NCBI GenBank assembly: GCA_947483545.1
Contig: CANKNP010000004.1
Span: 1 to 41,559, forward strand
DNA length: 41,559 nt
Source: Deltaproteobacteria bacterium
GTDB taxonomy: Bacteria > Myxococcota > UBA796 > SXON01
Direction of reading: 5' to 3'
Part shown: positions 31,467 to 39,830 of the stretch, piece after piece
Layout of the letters: each line of letters begins with the position of its first letter
Position numbering within the stretch: the stretch's first letter is position 1
Notes under the pieces: generated by a model
Seen by the model: the letters and a program-made list of their open reading frames with translations, nothing else
Told to the model about the DNA's origin: nothing
The model's database searches: none
Position numbers and translations under genes: made by a program

Positions 31467-33026
31467 ATGTGCCGCCAGCCCGCTGTGATCCCGGCCCTGC
31501 TCGCCCTCGCGATGGCCTGGGCGGTGGGTCCGCTGCTGCCCGCGCTGCTCGCAGGGCAGATCCCGGGCAGTCCGTATACAGACCTTTACCCGTCGGTGTG
31601 GGGGCTCGGATGGTTCATCGCCCAGCAACCCGGCTTGCCAGCGTGGTGCACGGACCTCGCGGCCCCGGGCGGGATGCCGTTCTACTACAGCTCGCCGATC
31701 CACGGCTGGGTGGGCTGGCCCGTGGCCGGAACGGCGCGCGCGCTGGGGTTCGATGGGGTGTATTGGGCCTACGCCTTCACCCTGGTGACGGCGCGTTTTG
31801 CCACCGTGATCGTGACCTTCGCGGCCGTGCGCACCCTGGGGGCGGCGACCGTTCCTGCCGTCGCTGGCGCCCTGTTGTACGGCGCCTCCCCGTTCTTTCA
31901 CGGCTACGCCGTCGAGGGCATCGTGGAGGGCACCGACGGGTGGGCGCTGCCGTTTTGGGTGTGGGCTGTGGCGCGACCGAAGACTGGCGCCGGCGCCGCT
32001 CTCCTCGCAGCATTCGCGCTGTGGATCTGTGTGCTTTCAAGCTGGTACCTGGGCATGGTAGCGTGCGCGGGGGCCGGGCTCTGGGGGTTTTGGAATCGAC
32101 GCGCCTGGGGCTCCCTGCTCGGGCTTGTCGGTTCGCTGCCGCTCCTCCTCGGTTTTGCCGGCATGGCGGGCGGCACCCGGCCGCTCGATGCGACGGTCCG
32201 CATCGCCATGGGCCTGCAGCCTTTGTTTCAGGCCCCCGGTTGGGATCGCTCCAACCCGTTCGCGATCTCCACCTGGGTGGGGGTGGCTGCGCCGATCCTC
32301 GTGCTGTCCGCGTTCATCCTACGCTTCCGCGCGGGTGAGCGGCCTCGGTTCTTGCCCGAGGGGGCCCTTGTGATCGGCGTGCTCCTCACGCTCCTGCTCA
32401 GCACCGGGTGGGGCCCCTGGTACGATCTTCCGGTCTTACGCAGCGTTCGATTCCCCTACCGTTGGCACGCCGGGACGCTCCTGCTGCTGGCGATCCTGCT
32501 CGCCCGGGTCACGACGCGGGCGGGAGGGGTGTGGCCCTGGCTCGCGCTGCTCCCGTGGATCGAGGGCTATCTGCTCTCCCCGATCGAGCCTGTGCTCCCG
32601 GGCTCGCCGGCGAAGGTCAGCGGGATCTATGCGTCGGTGCGGGGCCCCCTCCTGCTGGATCTCCCCGGCCCGGTCGCGCTGCCTCCCGGCGTCGTCAACC
32701 CTTCTCGGCCGCGTGCCCGCTATTTGCTTTATGCACAGGGTTTTCACCCTGCCGATTCCCCGTGGGCGCCGGACTTCAACGGGGTCAGCGCGGCCCCCCG
32801 GCCCCCCTGGCTCGCCGGGTTCGCGGCATGGGAGCCGATCCTCGACAATTCGGGTGCACCGATGGACATGGAGGGCGCCCGGGCGGCAGGGGTGACCCAA
32901 ATCCTGGTCCACGTCCGCGAGCTGCGGGGCGAAGCCCCTCTCCTGCTCCAGGCGTTGAAGGCGGCAGGTTGCATCATCGAGGCCGAACAGGACGGAATGG
33001 TGCTGCTGGGGCTGCCTACCCACTGA
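31467..33026 (+). CDS. Polytopic membrane protein, unknown (GT-C-like layout)
   Basis: A 519-residue protein with about ten to eleven hydrophobic helices. A first-loop acidic motif (SPYTDLYPSVWGLGW) and a second loop (GGMPFYYSSPIHGWVGWP) recall large membrane glycosyltransferase-like or YfhO-like proteins. A C-terminal soluble part begins near LLDLPGPVALPPGVV. I cannot assign a function. ATG 31467 is the first plausible start after the divergent cobT (23-base gap); the frame open to 31284 lies inside cobT. Its 3' end overlaps the convergent RNA methyltransferase gene by 11 bases. Confidence 0.6.
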   Translation: MCRQPAVIPALLALAMAWAVGPLLPALLAGQIPGSPYTDLYPSVWGLGWFIAQQPGLPAWCTDLAAPGGMPFYYSSPIHGWVGWPVAGTARALGFDGVYWAYAFTLVTARFATVIVTFAAVRTLGAATVPAVAGALLYGASPFFHGYAVEGIVEGTDGWALPFWVWAVARPKTGAGAALLAAFALWICVLSSWYLGMVACAGAGLWGFWNRRAWGSLLGLVGSLPLLLGFAGMAGGTRPLDATVRIAMGLQPLFQAPGWDRSNPFAISTWVGVAAPILVLSAFILRFRAGERPRFLPEGALVIGVLLTLLLSTGWGPWYDLPVLRSVRFPYRWHAGTLLLLAILLARVTTRAGGVWPWLALLPWIEGYLLSPIEPVLPGSPAKVSGIYASVRGPLLLDLPGPVALPPGVVNPSRPRARYLLYAQGFHPADSPWAPDFNGVSAAPRPPWLAGFAAWEPILDNSGAPMDMEGARAAGVTQILVHVRELRGEAPLLLQALKAAGCIIEAEQDGMVLLGLPTH

Positions 33027-34404
33027 CCCAGCGCGTCACCACCTCCACGTGGGCGGTCTGCGGGAACAGATCCACAGCGACGCGGTCGGTACAGACCCAA
33101 CCCGCCGCCCCGAGGAGCTTGCCGTCCCGCAGGAGCGACGTCGGCTTGCAGGCCACGTAGACCAGCACCACGCCTGACCGAGCGGCGCTCACCGCTGCGA
33201 GGACCTTGACGGCATCGGGGTGCAGCCCATTGCGGGGCGGGTCCACGATGATCACTTCCGGGGGCGGCAGGCTCCCGACCAGGACCTCGACGGGCCCGGC
33301 GACGAATTCCACGTTCGCGATTCCGTTCTCCTGGGCGTTTCGGCGCGCATCGAGGACCGCGGCCTCTACCGATTCGATGCCGACGACCCGATCAAACTGC
33401 GGCGCAAAAGCCAGGCCGAGCAGCCCAGCTCCACAGTAGAGGTCCCAAAGCACACCCCCGTTCGGACCTAGCAGCTCGCGGACAGTCTCCACCAACACCT
33501 CGGCCGCCGCCACGTTGACTTGGAAAAATGCGGTCGGCGACAGCCGAAACCGCAGGCCGGCCAGCGCCTGGAAGATCGTCGCGCTCTCCCCCGCGTCGGC
33601 CAGGATTTCGTGCAGGTCGCCCACCGCGGCGTCGGACGGCCCCGGGTTCACAAACCACGCAACACAGCTCGCACCCCACGCTCCCGCTCGGTCCCGAAGC
33701 CAACCGGTCTCCTCCTCTCCTGGGGCCGAGGTGTACAACGCGGCGAGCGCGGTCGGTTCGCCCGCGGGACCGATACCTTCGCGCAAGACAAGGTTCCGAA
33801 AAAACCCAACGTGCCGCTCCGAATCCCAGAAGGGAAAACTCGACGCCAGGACGTCTCCGCGGATCTTGACGTAGACCTCGTTGATCGCGTTGGATGCAAG
33901 CGCGCAGGTCTCGACGTCCACGATGCGATCGTGTCGACCGGGCGCGTGAAACCCAAGCCAGCGCCCGATTCTGCCGATCTCAGTGTTCAACTCGTGCGCC
34001 AGCAGGTACCGCCCGACCCCAAACGTGAGCTCGATCTTGTTCCGGTAACCGTAGGCCTTGCCGGCGTACCGAATGGGGTGGCTCTCGCCGCCCAGCTCGT
34101 TCAGCAGCCGATCCAGCATTTTGGCCTTCTCCTCGCGTTGGCGCGCCACGGGCATCTCCTGCCACTGACACCCCCCACACACGCCAAACACCGGACAGGC
34201 CGGCGCCACGGCGTCTTCCGCCGGGTGCACCAGTCCGAGGCGTGTGCCATCGTGAGAGCGGCCTGCGGCCAGGATCGTCGCCCCCACGGGCGCGCCCCGG
34301 ATCGACCATCGGCGCCCAAAAGAATCATCGCCTTCGCCGCCGCCCCGCGCGTCGAACCGCTCGATCCGGACCTCGCGTGGCGGGCGCTGTTTGTAGTGCT
34401 TCAC
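33016..34404 (-). CDS. RNA (uracil-5-)-methyltransferase, RlmD/TrmA type with Fe-S cluster
   Basis: A 462-residue enzyme starting at GTG 34404, overlapping the TGA of the upstream amidase gene. Fe-S ligands are Cys70, Cys76 and Cys79 (CPVFGVCGGCQWQ), with a fourth Cys in VDVETCALAS. The SAM motif is DLYCGAGLLGLAF, the substrate-binding motif is DPPRNGLHPD, the catalytic nucleophile is Cys419 in VYVACKPTS, and the general base Glu is in FPQTAHVE. The family makes 5-methyluridine in 23S rRNA (747 or 1939) or tRNA (54); the exact target cannot be read from sequence. The usual TRAM domain is short or absent at the N-terminus. Confidence 0.9.
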   Translation of the reverse strand: MKHYKQRPPREVRIERFDARGGGEGDDSFGRRWSIRGAPVGATILAAGRSHDGTRLGLVHPAEDAVAPACPVFGVCGGCQWQEMPVARQREEKAKMLDRLLNELGGESHPIRYAGKAYGYRNKIELTFGVGRYLLAHELNTEIGRIGRWLGFHAPGRHDRIVDVETCALASNAINEVYVKIRGDVLASSFPFWDSERHVGFFRNLVLREGIGPAGEPTALAALYTSAPGEEETGWLRDRAGAWGASCVAWFVNPGPSDAAVGDLHEILADAGESATIFQALAGLRFRLSPTAFFQVNVAAAEVLVETVRELLGPNGGVLWDLYCGAGLLGLAFAPQFDRVVGIESVEAAVLDARRNAQENGIANVEFVAGPVEVLVGSLPPPEVIIVDPPRNGLHPDAVKVLAAVSAARSGVVLVYVACKPTSLLRDGKLLGAAGWVCTDRVAVDLFPQTAHVEVVTRWVSG

Positions 34405-35162
34405 CGACGGTCCTTCAGCACGGGGAACTGCGCCCGGGCGGTCCCCACGGCCCCGGCATCCACGTCGGCCACCAGCACCACCTCCTGCTCCGCCCCCGCG
34501 ACGATCCGCTCTCCCCACGGGGAGATCAGCGCCGAGTCACCCGTATAGTGCAGCCCGCCGCCGTCTCCGGCGCGGTTGACGCCAGCAACGTACGCCTGAT
34601 TCTCGATGGCCCTCGCTGTGAGCAGCGCCTGCCAGTGGGCGCGCCTTCGGTCGGGCCAGTTGGCGATCACCACGTACAGGTCGGTCTGGTCCACGGTCTG
34701 GCGAAAAACCTCCGGAAAGCGGAGGTCATAGCAGATGAACGGGGTCACCCGGACGCCTTCGACCAGCCAGGAAGTCACCGTCGTGCCACCGGCGAAGTGC
34801 TCCTGCTCCCCCGCGAACGAGAACGGGTGCAGCTTGGTGTAACGTTGGACCTCGCCCTTCGGGGAGACGAGCAACGCACGATTCTCGGCGCCGTTCTTGG
34901 ACTGTTGAGGTACGCCCGCGAGGATCCAGAGGTCCATCCCGGTGGCGACCTCGACCATCCACGCCTCGGTGGGTCCCCCCTCAGGCTCGCACAACCCGGC
35001 GGTCGAGGCCCCCAACGAGAAGCCGCAGGGGAACATCTCCGGCAAGATCACCAGGCGCGCCCCGTTCGCGGCCGCCTCGCGGATCCGGCGGTCTGCGCGG
35101 CGATGGTTCTCGGCCCGGTTCTCCCAGGCGATGTCGAGCTGAATGAGGGCGATACGCAACAT
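34401..35162 (-). CDS. Omega-amidase-like carbon-nitrogen hydrolase (nitrilase superfamily)
   Basis: A 253-residue enzyme with the Glu-Lys-Cys triad Glu42 (LPEMFPCGF), Lys110 (RYTKLHPF) and Cys144 (CYDLRFPE). The HWQALLTARAIENQAYVAGVNR segment is typical of the YafV/Nit2 branch, which hydrolyses alpha-ketoglutaramate or ketosuccinamate. ATG 35162 gives a family-typical start (LRIALIQLDIAW); longer frames upstream lie in lptB. It is coupled to the RNA methyltransferase gene by a GTGA overlap, and the divergent lptB begins 20 bases away. Confidence 0.88.
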   Translation of the reverse strand: MLRIALIQLDIAWENRAENHRRADRRIREAAANGARLVILPEMFPCGFSLGASTAGLCEPEGGPTEAWMVEVATGMDLWILAGVPQQSKNGAENRALLVSPKGEVQRYTKLHPFSFAGEQEHFAGGTTVTSWLVEGVRVTPFICYDLRFPEVFRQTVDQTDLYVVIANWPDRRRAHWQALLTARAIENQAYVAGVNRAGDGGGLHYTGDSALISPWGERIVAGAEQEVVLVADVDAGAVGTARAQFPVLKDRR

Positions 35163-35182
35163 GCGGCGGGATAACCGGCGGG

Positions 35183-35884
35183 ATGCTGCGAGCCGATCAC
35201 CTGCGCAAGAGCTACCGCGGGCGCGTGGTGGTGGACGACGTGGGACTGGAGGTGCCCGCAGGCAAGGTCGTCGGCCTGTTGGGGCCGAACGGGGCGGGAA
35301 AAACCACGACATTTCGCCTTTTGACCGGCGTGGAGCGGCCCGACGGCGGCACAGTCACGCTCGGGGGAGTGGCGCTTGAAGGCAAGTCTCTCGCGGATCG
35401 CGCGCGGCTCGGGCTTGGGTACCTGCCGCAAGAGGAGACGCTGTTGGTCGCCCTCAATGTGTTGGACAACGTGGCTATCGCTGCGGATATTTCTCGATCG
35501 GGTCTGAACCCCAGCGCGATGTTGGCTCGCGTCGGGCTGGACGCACTGGGCGCCCGTGCGGTCGAACGGCTCTCCGGCGGGGAGCGTCGCCGGCTGGCGA
35601 TCGCCCGGATCCTGGCCATCGCGCCGAAGGTCTTGCTCCTGGACGAGCCTTTCGCGGGGGTTGACCCCATCGCCGTGGCGGGGCTCCAAGCCCTGGTGCG
35701 GGAGATCGCGGCCGGGGGCGTCGGGGTGCTGATCACCGATCACGCGGTGCGCGAAACGCTGGCGGTCTGCGACGAAGCCGTGCTCATCGACGCGGGCGCT
35801 GTGCACACCCGGGGCACACCTGCCGACGTCGCTGCCGATCCCCATGTGCGGGCGAGGTATCTGGGGCCGGATTTCGTGTTCTGA
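35183..35884 (+). CDS. lptB: LPS export ABC transporter ATP-binding protein
   Basis: A 233-residue ABC ATPase. Walker A is GPNGAGKTTT (from residue 34), the Q-loop region GLGYLPQEETLL, the signature LSGGERRR, Walker B VLLLDEPFAGVDP and the H-loop ITDHAVRETL. YLPQE and DHAVRETL are typical of LptB rather than amino-acid transporters. LptB powers LptFG extraction of LPS. The usual neighbours (lptA, lptC, rpoN) are not present here. Confidence 0.9.
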   Translation: MLRADHLRKSYRGRVVVDDVGLEVPAGKVVGLLGPNGAGKTTTFRLLTGVERPDGGTVTLGGVALEGKSLADRARLGLGYLPQEETLLVALNVLDNVAIAADISRSGLNPSAMLARVGLDALGARAVERLSGGERRRLAIARILAIAPKVLLLDEPFAGVDPIAVAGLQALVREIAAGGVGVLITDHAVRETLAVCDEAVLIDAGAVHTRGTPADVAADPHVRARYLGPDFVF

Positions 35885-35887
35885 ACG

Positions 35888-37438
35888 CTATTCCCAGGTC
35901 AATCGGTAATCGTCGAACTGCACGCTCGTGGCGCCGACGCGGACCTTGTGCGCGCCCTTCGGGGCGGGCTTCGAGTTGATCTCCACCCCCTCTCTTCGAA
36001 CTTCGACCTCGGCGTCCGCGCCGAGGCTTGTCTTCACCATTCGCACGACCACGACCGCGTCCGCGACGCTCCCGACCGCCAGCACCCCGTCGCCGATGCA
36101 AATCGGGGCCTCGGACAGCTCGGCGACGCTTAGCGTCCTCCGACCCTCTCCGACGCGACGGTAGCTGAACGAACCCTCGAGCAGCGGCTTCCGCCCTCGC
36201 ACCTGCGCCAGCACCACCGCCAACGCGGCGAAGATGACCCCGAACACCGCGAACGTCGTGAGCTGTGCGTAGGAGGGGCCGAGCGCGCGAACCACCGTGG
36301 CGTTGGCCGAAACGGTCAGGTTTGCCCGGTTGGGGTCGATCCCGATGGCGGTGAGCCCGTCCGCGGGTCGGAGTTGACCGACAGCGACGACCTCAATCGG
36401 TAGCGCGAGGGACTCTTTCGCCGGCAGGAAGCGGGTCGGCTCGGGGGGCAACGGCAGCGGGATGTCCAGGGTCAGGCTTGGCCTTAGATCGGCCTCCCCG
36501 TAGGACATCCCGTTGATGGTCAGGCTGTCGAGGTGCAAGTCCAGGTGGTGGGTCGTGGAGCTCAACGTGATCGAGGCGGTCGCGTTCGTGTCGCTTGGGG
36601 GGCGCGTGATCTCAAGGCGGAGCGCGGCGCGGTCGGCGTCCTGACGCGCCAGCGGGAGGACCCGTTGGAGCGGAATTCGTTGTCGAAAATCTGCGGCCCA
36701 GGCCGTGAAGGACGTCGTCTTGCCGTCCACGACCACGGCGCCGGGGAGCACCTTCTGAACGGCCTCCACGCCGATCTTGTCCACGGCGCCGTCCGGCGGG
36801 GCCACCTCGATCAGCGTGGTGGCCAGCAGGCGATTCCCCCTGCTCTGGGCGTAGGTCGAGGCGATCTTGTCGAGCCCGCGGACGGGGCGACATCCTCGCC
36901 CGCCGCTGTCGAAGTCCGAGGAGATCGACGGGCTGTGACAGAACGGCCCGACCATCACCATGAACGATAGGTCCGCCGCCGCCTTGTCGGAGAGGTGGCT
37001 GACCACCCACGACAGACTGCCCCCCAAGTCTACGTCTTTGGAGCTGGTCAGGTCCAGCAGCGCGATGGTGTCTACCAGGGTCTTGCGGTTCACCGAGTCG
37101 ATGCGGGACAGTGGCATCGCCTCCGTCGGCCGTGTGTGCATCGCGACGACGCCGACGCGGTCGCCCTCGGGGATCACCTCGACCAGCTTGGAAATGTCGG
37201 CGCGTGCGGCCATTGCGAGGGGGAGCATGGAGCCCGCCGTGTCCAACACAAAATACCAGTCGGCCGAACCGGGCTTGCCCGCCAGAATCGTCGCTACGAT
37301 CGGGTTCGCCCCGGTCTCCATCGCTGGGGGAGGGGGCGGAGCGGGTGGCGGAGGAGGGATGACAGGCGGCTTCGCGTGGGCGGTCGCGCTCAGCAAGAGC
37401 CAGACGAGGGGAGAGAGCATCGGCGCGACGGCTATCAT
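35888..37438 (-). CDS. vWA-domain membrane protein
   Basis: A 516-residue protein with a signal-like N-terminus (PLVWLLLSATAHA) and a Pro-rich linker (PPPPPAPPPPP). A von Willebrand A domain follows (about residues 58-250). Its metal site begins FVLDTAGSM; the second Ser of the DxSxS motif is Ala here, so metal binding may be weaker. A beta-rich region follows, then one TM helix (393-412) and a C-terminal cytoplasmic beta domain that could be FHA-like (CIGDGVLAVGSVADAVVVV). The start is either ATG 37438 or ATG 37420; both give the signal sequence. Its stop lies four bases from the convergent lptB stop. Confidence 0.7.
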   Translation of the reverse strand: MIAVAPMLSPLVWLLLSATAHAKPPVIPPPPPAPPPPPAMETGANPIVATILAGKPGSADWYFVLDTAGSMLPLAMAARADISKLVEVIPEGDRVGVVAMHTRPTEAMPLSRIDSVNRKTLVDTIALLDLTSSKDVDLGGSLSWVVSHLSDKAAADLSFMVMVGPFCHSPSISSDFDSGGRGCRPVRGLDKIASTYAQSRGNRLLATTLIEVAPPDGAVDKIGVEAVQKVLPGAVVVDGKTTSFTAWAADFRQRIPLQRVLPLARQDADRAALRLEITRPPSDTNATASITLSSTTHHLDLHLDSLTINGMSYGEADLRPSLTLDIPLPLPPEPTRFLPAKESLALPIEVVAVGQLRPADGLTAIGIDPNRANLTVSANATVVRALGPSYAQLTTFAVFGVIFAALAVVLAQVRGRKPLLEGSFSYRRVGEGRRTLSVAELSEAPICIGDGVLAVGSVADAVVVVRMVKTSLGADAEVEVRREGVEINSKPAPKGAHKVRVGATSVQFDDYRLTWE

Positions 37439-37586
37439 GAAACCGGACCGGGCAGGGAGGGAGGTTGGTTCATGCCCCAGTGGGGCAACGATGTCCCAGG
37501 GCAGAGCCGGGTGACCGACGGCCGGAGACGGTAGGAGGACGCGGAGCGCCTCTGGTGTGCCGCCTTCGCCCTGCCTCCTCCCTTCC

Positions 37587-37607
37587 AGCCTACGGCCTGT
37601 AGCCTTC
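37587..37607 (-). repeat. Short heptanucleotide array (AGGCNNN)
   Basis: Three 7-nt units on the minus strand (AGGCTAC, AGGCCGT, AGGCTGG, the last extending slightly) share the AGGC core of the arrays at 9113 and 18561. It lies in the gap between the vWA gene and the amidase gene, 11 bases before the sigma-54-like promoter. The remainder of 37439-37586 shows nothing recognisable. Confidence 0.5.
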
Positions 37608-37617
37608 GGCGCTTTTT

Positions 37618-37633
37618 TGGCACGGATCGTGCA
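37618..37633 (+). promoter_or_regulatory. Sigma-54 (RpoN)-type promoter of the amidase gene
   Basis: TGGCACGGATCGTGCA matches the RpoN consensus TGGCACG-N4-TTGCA at all fixed positions but one. It has GG at -24 and GC at -12 in correct spacing, and a T6 run just upstream. The expected transcription start is near 37644, 17 bases ahead of the ATG at 37661. Confidence 0.6.
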
Positions 37634-37660
37634 TTCCCCTCGATCCCACCCGGACCGCCC

Positions 37661-39097
37661 ATGCTGCTCCTCTCGCTTCTCGCCTGTCAGTCCGCCGACA
37701 CCTCCCGCAGCCCAGTGAACGACGCGCTGAGCGGGGCGTCCGACGCCACCGGGGTTCCCCGGGAGCTGCTCGCCAGCATCGCCTGGACGTCGAGCCGGTT
37801 TGACAATCGTGGCGGGGCCGCCAGCATCGACGGGGGCGTCGGGATCATGGCCCTCCACCAGAACGACCAGGCGCCCCGCAGCCTCGACGCCGCTCTCCTC
37901 ACCAACACCGACGTCGAGCAGATCGCGATGGACGACGACGCGAACATCCGCGGAGCCGCCGCGCTGATGGAGGAGAAGGCGGCGGAGTACCTGACAAACA
38001 CCGGCAACCGCGTGGACACCTGGCAGGAGTGGTACTTCGTGACCGCCTGGTTTTCGGGCGCGACCGACCCCATCGTCGCAGAGGGTTTCGCGGATCAGGT
38101 CTACGATTGGATGCAGTTCGGGCTGATCGGCGAGACCCCTGACGGCGAGATCGTCGAGGTCTCCCCGGTCTCGATGCCCTGGCGTCGCACGGCCGTGAGC
38201 GGGTCGAGCCTCGTGGATCAGTTCGTGGCCGCGAGCACTGCCAACTACAGCGACTACAACCGCTCGGGTGGCGACATCACGACCGTGGTGATCCACACCG
38301 TACAGGGCAGCTACTCCGGGGCGATCTCCTGGTTCCAGAACAGCTCGGCCTCCGCGAGCGCTCACTATGTCGTGCGATCCAGCGATGGCCAGATCACCCA
38401 AATGCTCCAGGAGGAGGACGTCGGCTGGCACGCTGGGTATTGGGATACCAACCTACACTCGATCGGGATTGAGCACGAGGGCTACGTCGAGGATCCCGGC
38501 ACCTGGTACACGGACGCGATGTACAGCGAATCCGCCGCGTTGACCCGTGACATCTGTGATCGGTATGGCATTCCGATGGACCGGGACCACATTATCGGTC
38601 ACGCCGATGTTCCGGGCTGCTCTGGCACCGGCGGGGGCAGCAGCTGCCACACGGACCCCGGGAGCGGCTGGGACTGGGATCGTTACATCGATCTGGTCGC
38701 GGGCGGCAGCTCTACGAGCGGTACCACGCCGAGCTCCTCGACGGATGGGGCGAGAACGGGCACGTTCAACGCTGCGTTGACCTCCTCGCGCTACGGAGAG
38801 ACGGACACCTGTGCGGGCGCGATCTCCGGCGCCGTCAACAACGGCCAACTTTACCTGACCGGGACGTGTACGCTGGTCAACCACGGGGACGAAGCCGGGG
38901 ACATCCCCGTGTCGTGGTCCGGGACCATCAGCGGGGGCGTCATCGACGGGCGTATGGTGGTGGACGGGCACTCCGCCGATTTCACGGGCACAGAGGCGGG
39001 GGACGGCACGATCTCGGCGCGGTTCACCGGCAGCGAGGACATCGGCGGGGATGTCGGAGAGCTGACGTTTGATGTGGAGATTTCGGCGGTGCCGTAG
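37661..39097 (+). CDS. Lipoprotein N-acetylmuramoyl-L-alanine amidase (Amidase_2) with degenerate SLT-like domain
   Basis: A 478-residue protein. The lipobox LSLLAC gives Cys9. Residues about 25-130 look like a lytic transglycosylase (SLT) fold (VPRELLASIAWTSSRF, GVGIMALHQ), but the Glu of the usual ESRF motif is Ser, so that domain is probably inactive. Residues about 195-345 are an Amidase_2/PGRP domain with VVIHTVQG, SIGIEHEG, IIGHADVPG and CHTDPG supplying zinc ligands and the catalytic acid. A Ser/Thr linker and a beta-sandwich C-terminal domain (about 365-478) follow. It would cleave peptide stems from peptidoglycan in the periplasm. A sigma-54-like promoter lies upstream. Confidence 0.85.
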   Translation: MLLLSLLACQSADTSRSPVNDALSGASDATGVPRELLASIAWTSSRFDNRGGAASIDGGVGIMALHQNDQAPRSLDAALLTNTDVEQIAMDDDANIRGAAALMEEKAAEYLTNTGNRVDTWQEWYFVTAWFSGATDPIVAEGFADQVYDWMQFGLIGETPDGEIVEVSPVSMPWRRTAVSGSSLVDQFVAASTANYSDYNRSGGDITTVVIHTVQGSYSGAISWFQNSSASASAHYVVRSSDGQITQMLQEEDVGWHAGYWDTNLHSIGIEHEGYVEDPGTWYTDAMYSESAALTRDICDRYGIPMDRDHIIGHADVPGCSGTGGGSSCHTDPGSGWDWDRYIDLVAGGSSTSGTTPSSSTDGARTGTFNAALTSSRYGETDTCAGAISGAVNNGQLYLTGTCTLVNHGDEAGDIPVSWSGTISGGVIDGRMVVDGHSADFTGTEAGDGTISARFTGSEDIGGDVGELTFDVEISAVP

Positions 39098-39105
39098 TTT
39101 CTTGG

Positions 39106-39828
39106 CTACCCCGCTCCCACAATCACATAATCCGCCCCCCAAACCACCTCGCCCTGTGCGATCGCGCTCTCGCGTAGCTCCTCGATGTGCCCCCGCAGGG
39201 CCTCCGCGACGGCGCGATCCCGAATCCGCGGCAATTTTCGAGAGGCGACGTCCAACTGGCCGTTCACAAATCGCGCGCCGATGCGGTTCGGAAACACTTT
39301 GAGCTCCCGGATCTGCAGCTTCGCCGCCTCCATCCACCGGGCGATCAACTCCGAGGGATATTCGCGGTACATCCGGTCGCCCGCTAGCAGGATGCACGCA
39401 TCCCGGACCCGACAGACCTGATCCAAGAGCGAACCATCCCGAGGGGGTGGCTCCAGACCGACGAGGTAGACGGATCCCCGGCAGTGCGGGCGGAGGCGGT
39501 TCAGATAGTCGTACTGAAAATAGGGCGCGTGCCCATCGATGGCGCCGATCACATAGTCCACGAGCACCTGATCGAAGGACTCCCCGTGCAGCAGCGTCGG
39601 GTCGGTCCACTGCCCCCGCACGATCCTCGCCCTTGGCGCGATCGCGGGCAGCGCGCCGAGGCGCCAATCCTCGACGGTGACTGCGGTGAGCGATCGGGTC
39701 GGCAGCGTGGCCATCCAACCCAACGAGTGTGCGCCGGTCCCGGTGTCGAGCACGTCTCCCCAAGCGGGTCCGTTGACCTTGCTGATCCACTCAAACAGCG
39801 CGTCCACGCGGTACGGGTTCGGCGGCAC
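39106..39828 (-). CDS. SAM-dependent methyltransferase-like protein
   Basis: A 240-residue protein with a Rossmann-type motif I (VLDTGTGAHSLGW), an acidic loop (VTVEDW) and FDQVLVDYVIGAIDGH, like small class I methyltransferases or spermidine-synthase-type folds. The C-terminal half has LNRLRPHCRGSVYLVGLEP and MYREYPSELIARWMEAAKL. Substrate unknown. Start: GTG 39828 or TTG 39834, the latter overlapping the tyrS stop (TTGA). Either way it is coupled to tyrS. The longer frame to 40308 is a tyrS shadow. Confidence 0.65.
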   Translation of the reverse strand: MPPNPYRVDALFEWISKVNGPAWGDVLDTGTGAHSLGWMATLPTRSLTAVTVEDWRLGALPAIAPRARIVRGQWTDPTLLHGESFDQVLVDYVIGAIDGHAPYFQYDYLNRLRPHCRGSVYLVGLEPPPRDGSLLDQVCRVRDACILLAGDRMYREYPSELIARWMEAAKLQIRELKVFPNRIGARFVNGQLDVASRKLPRIRDRAVAEALRGHIEELRESAIAQGEVVWGADYVIVGAG

Positions 39829-39830
39829 GG

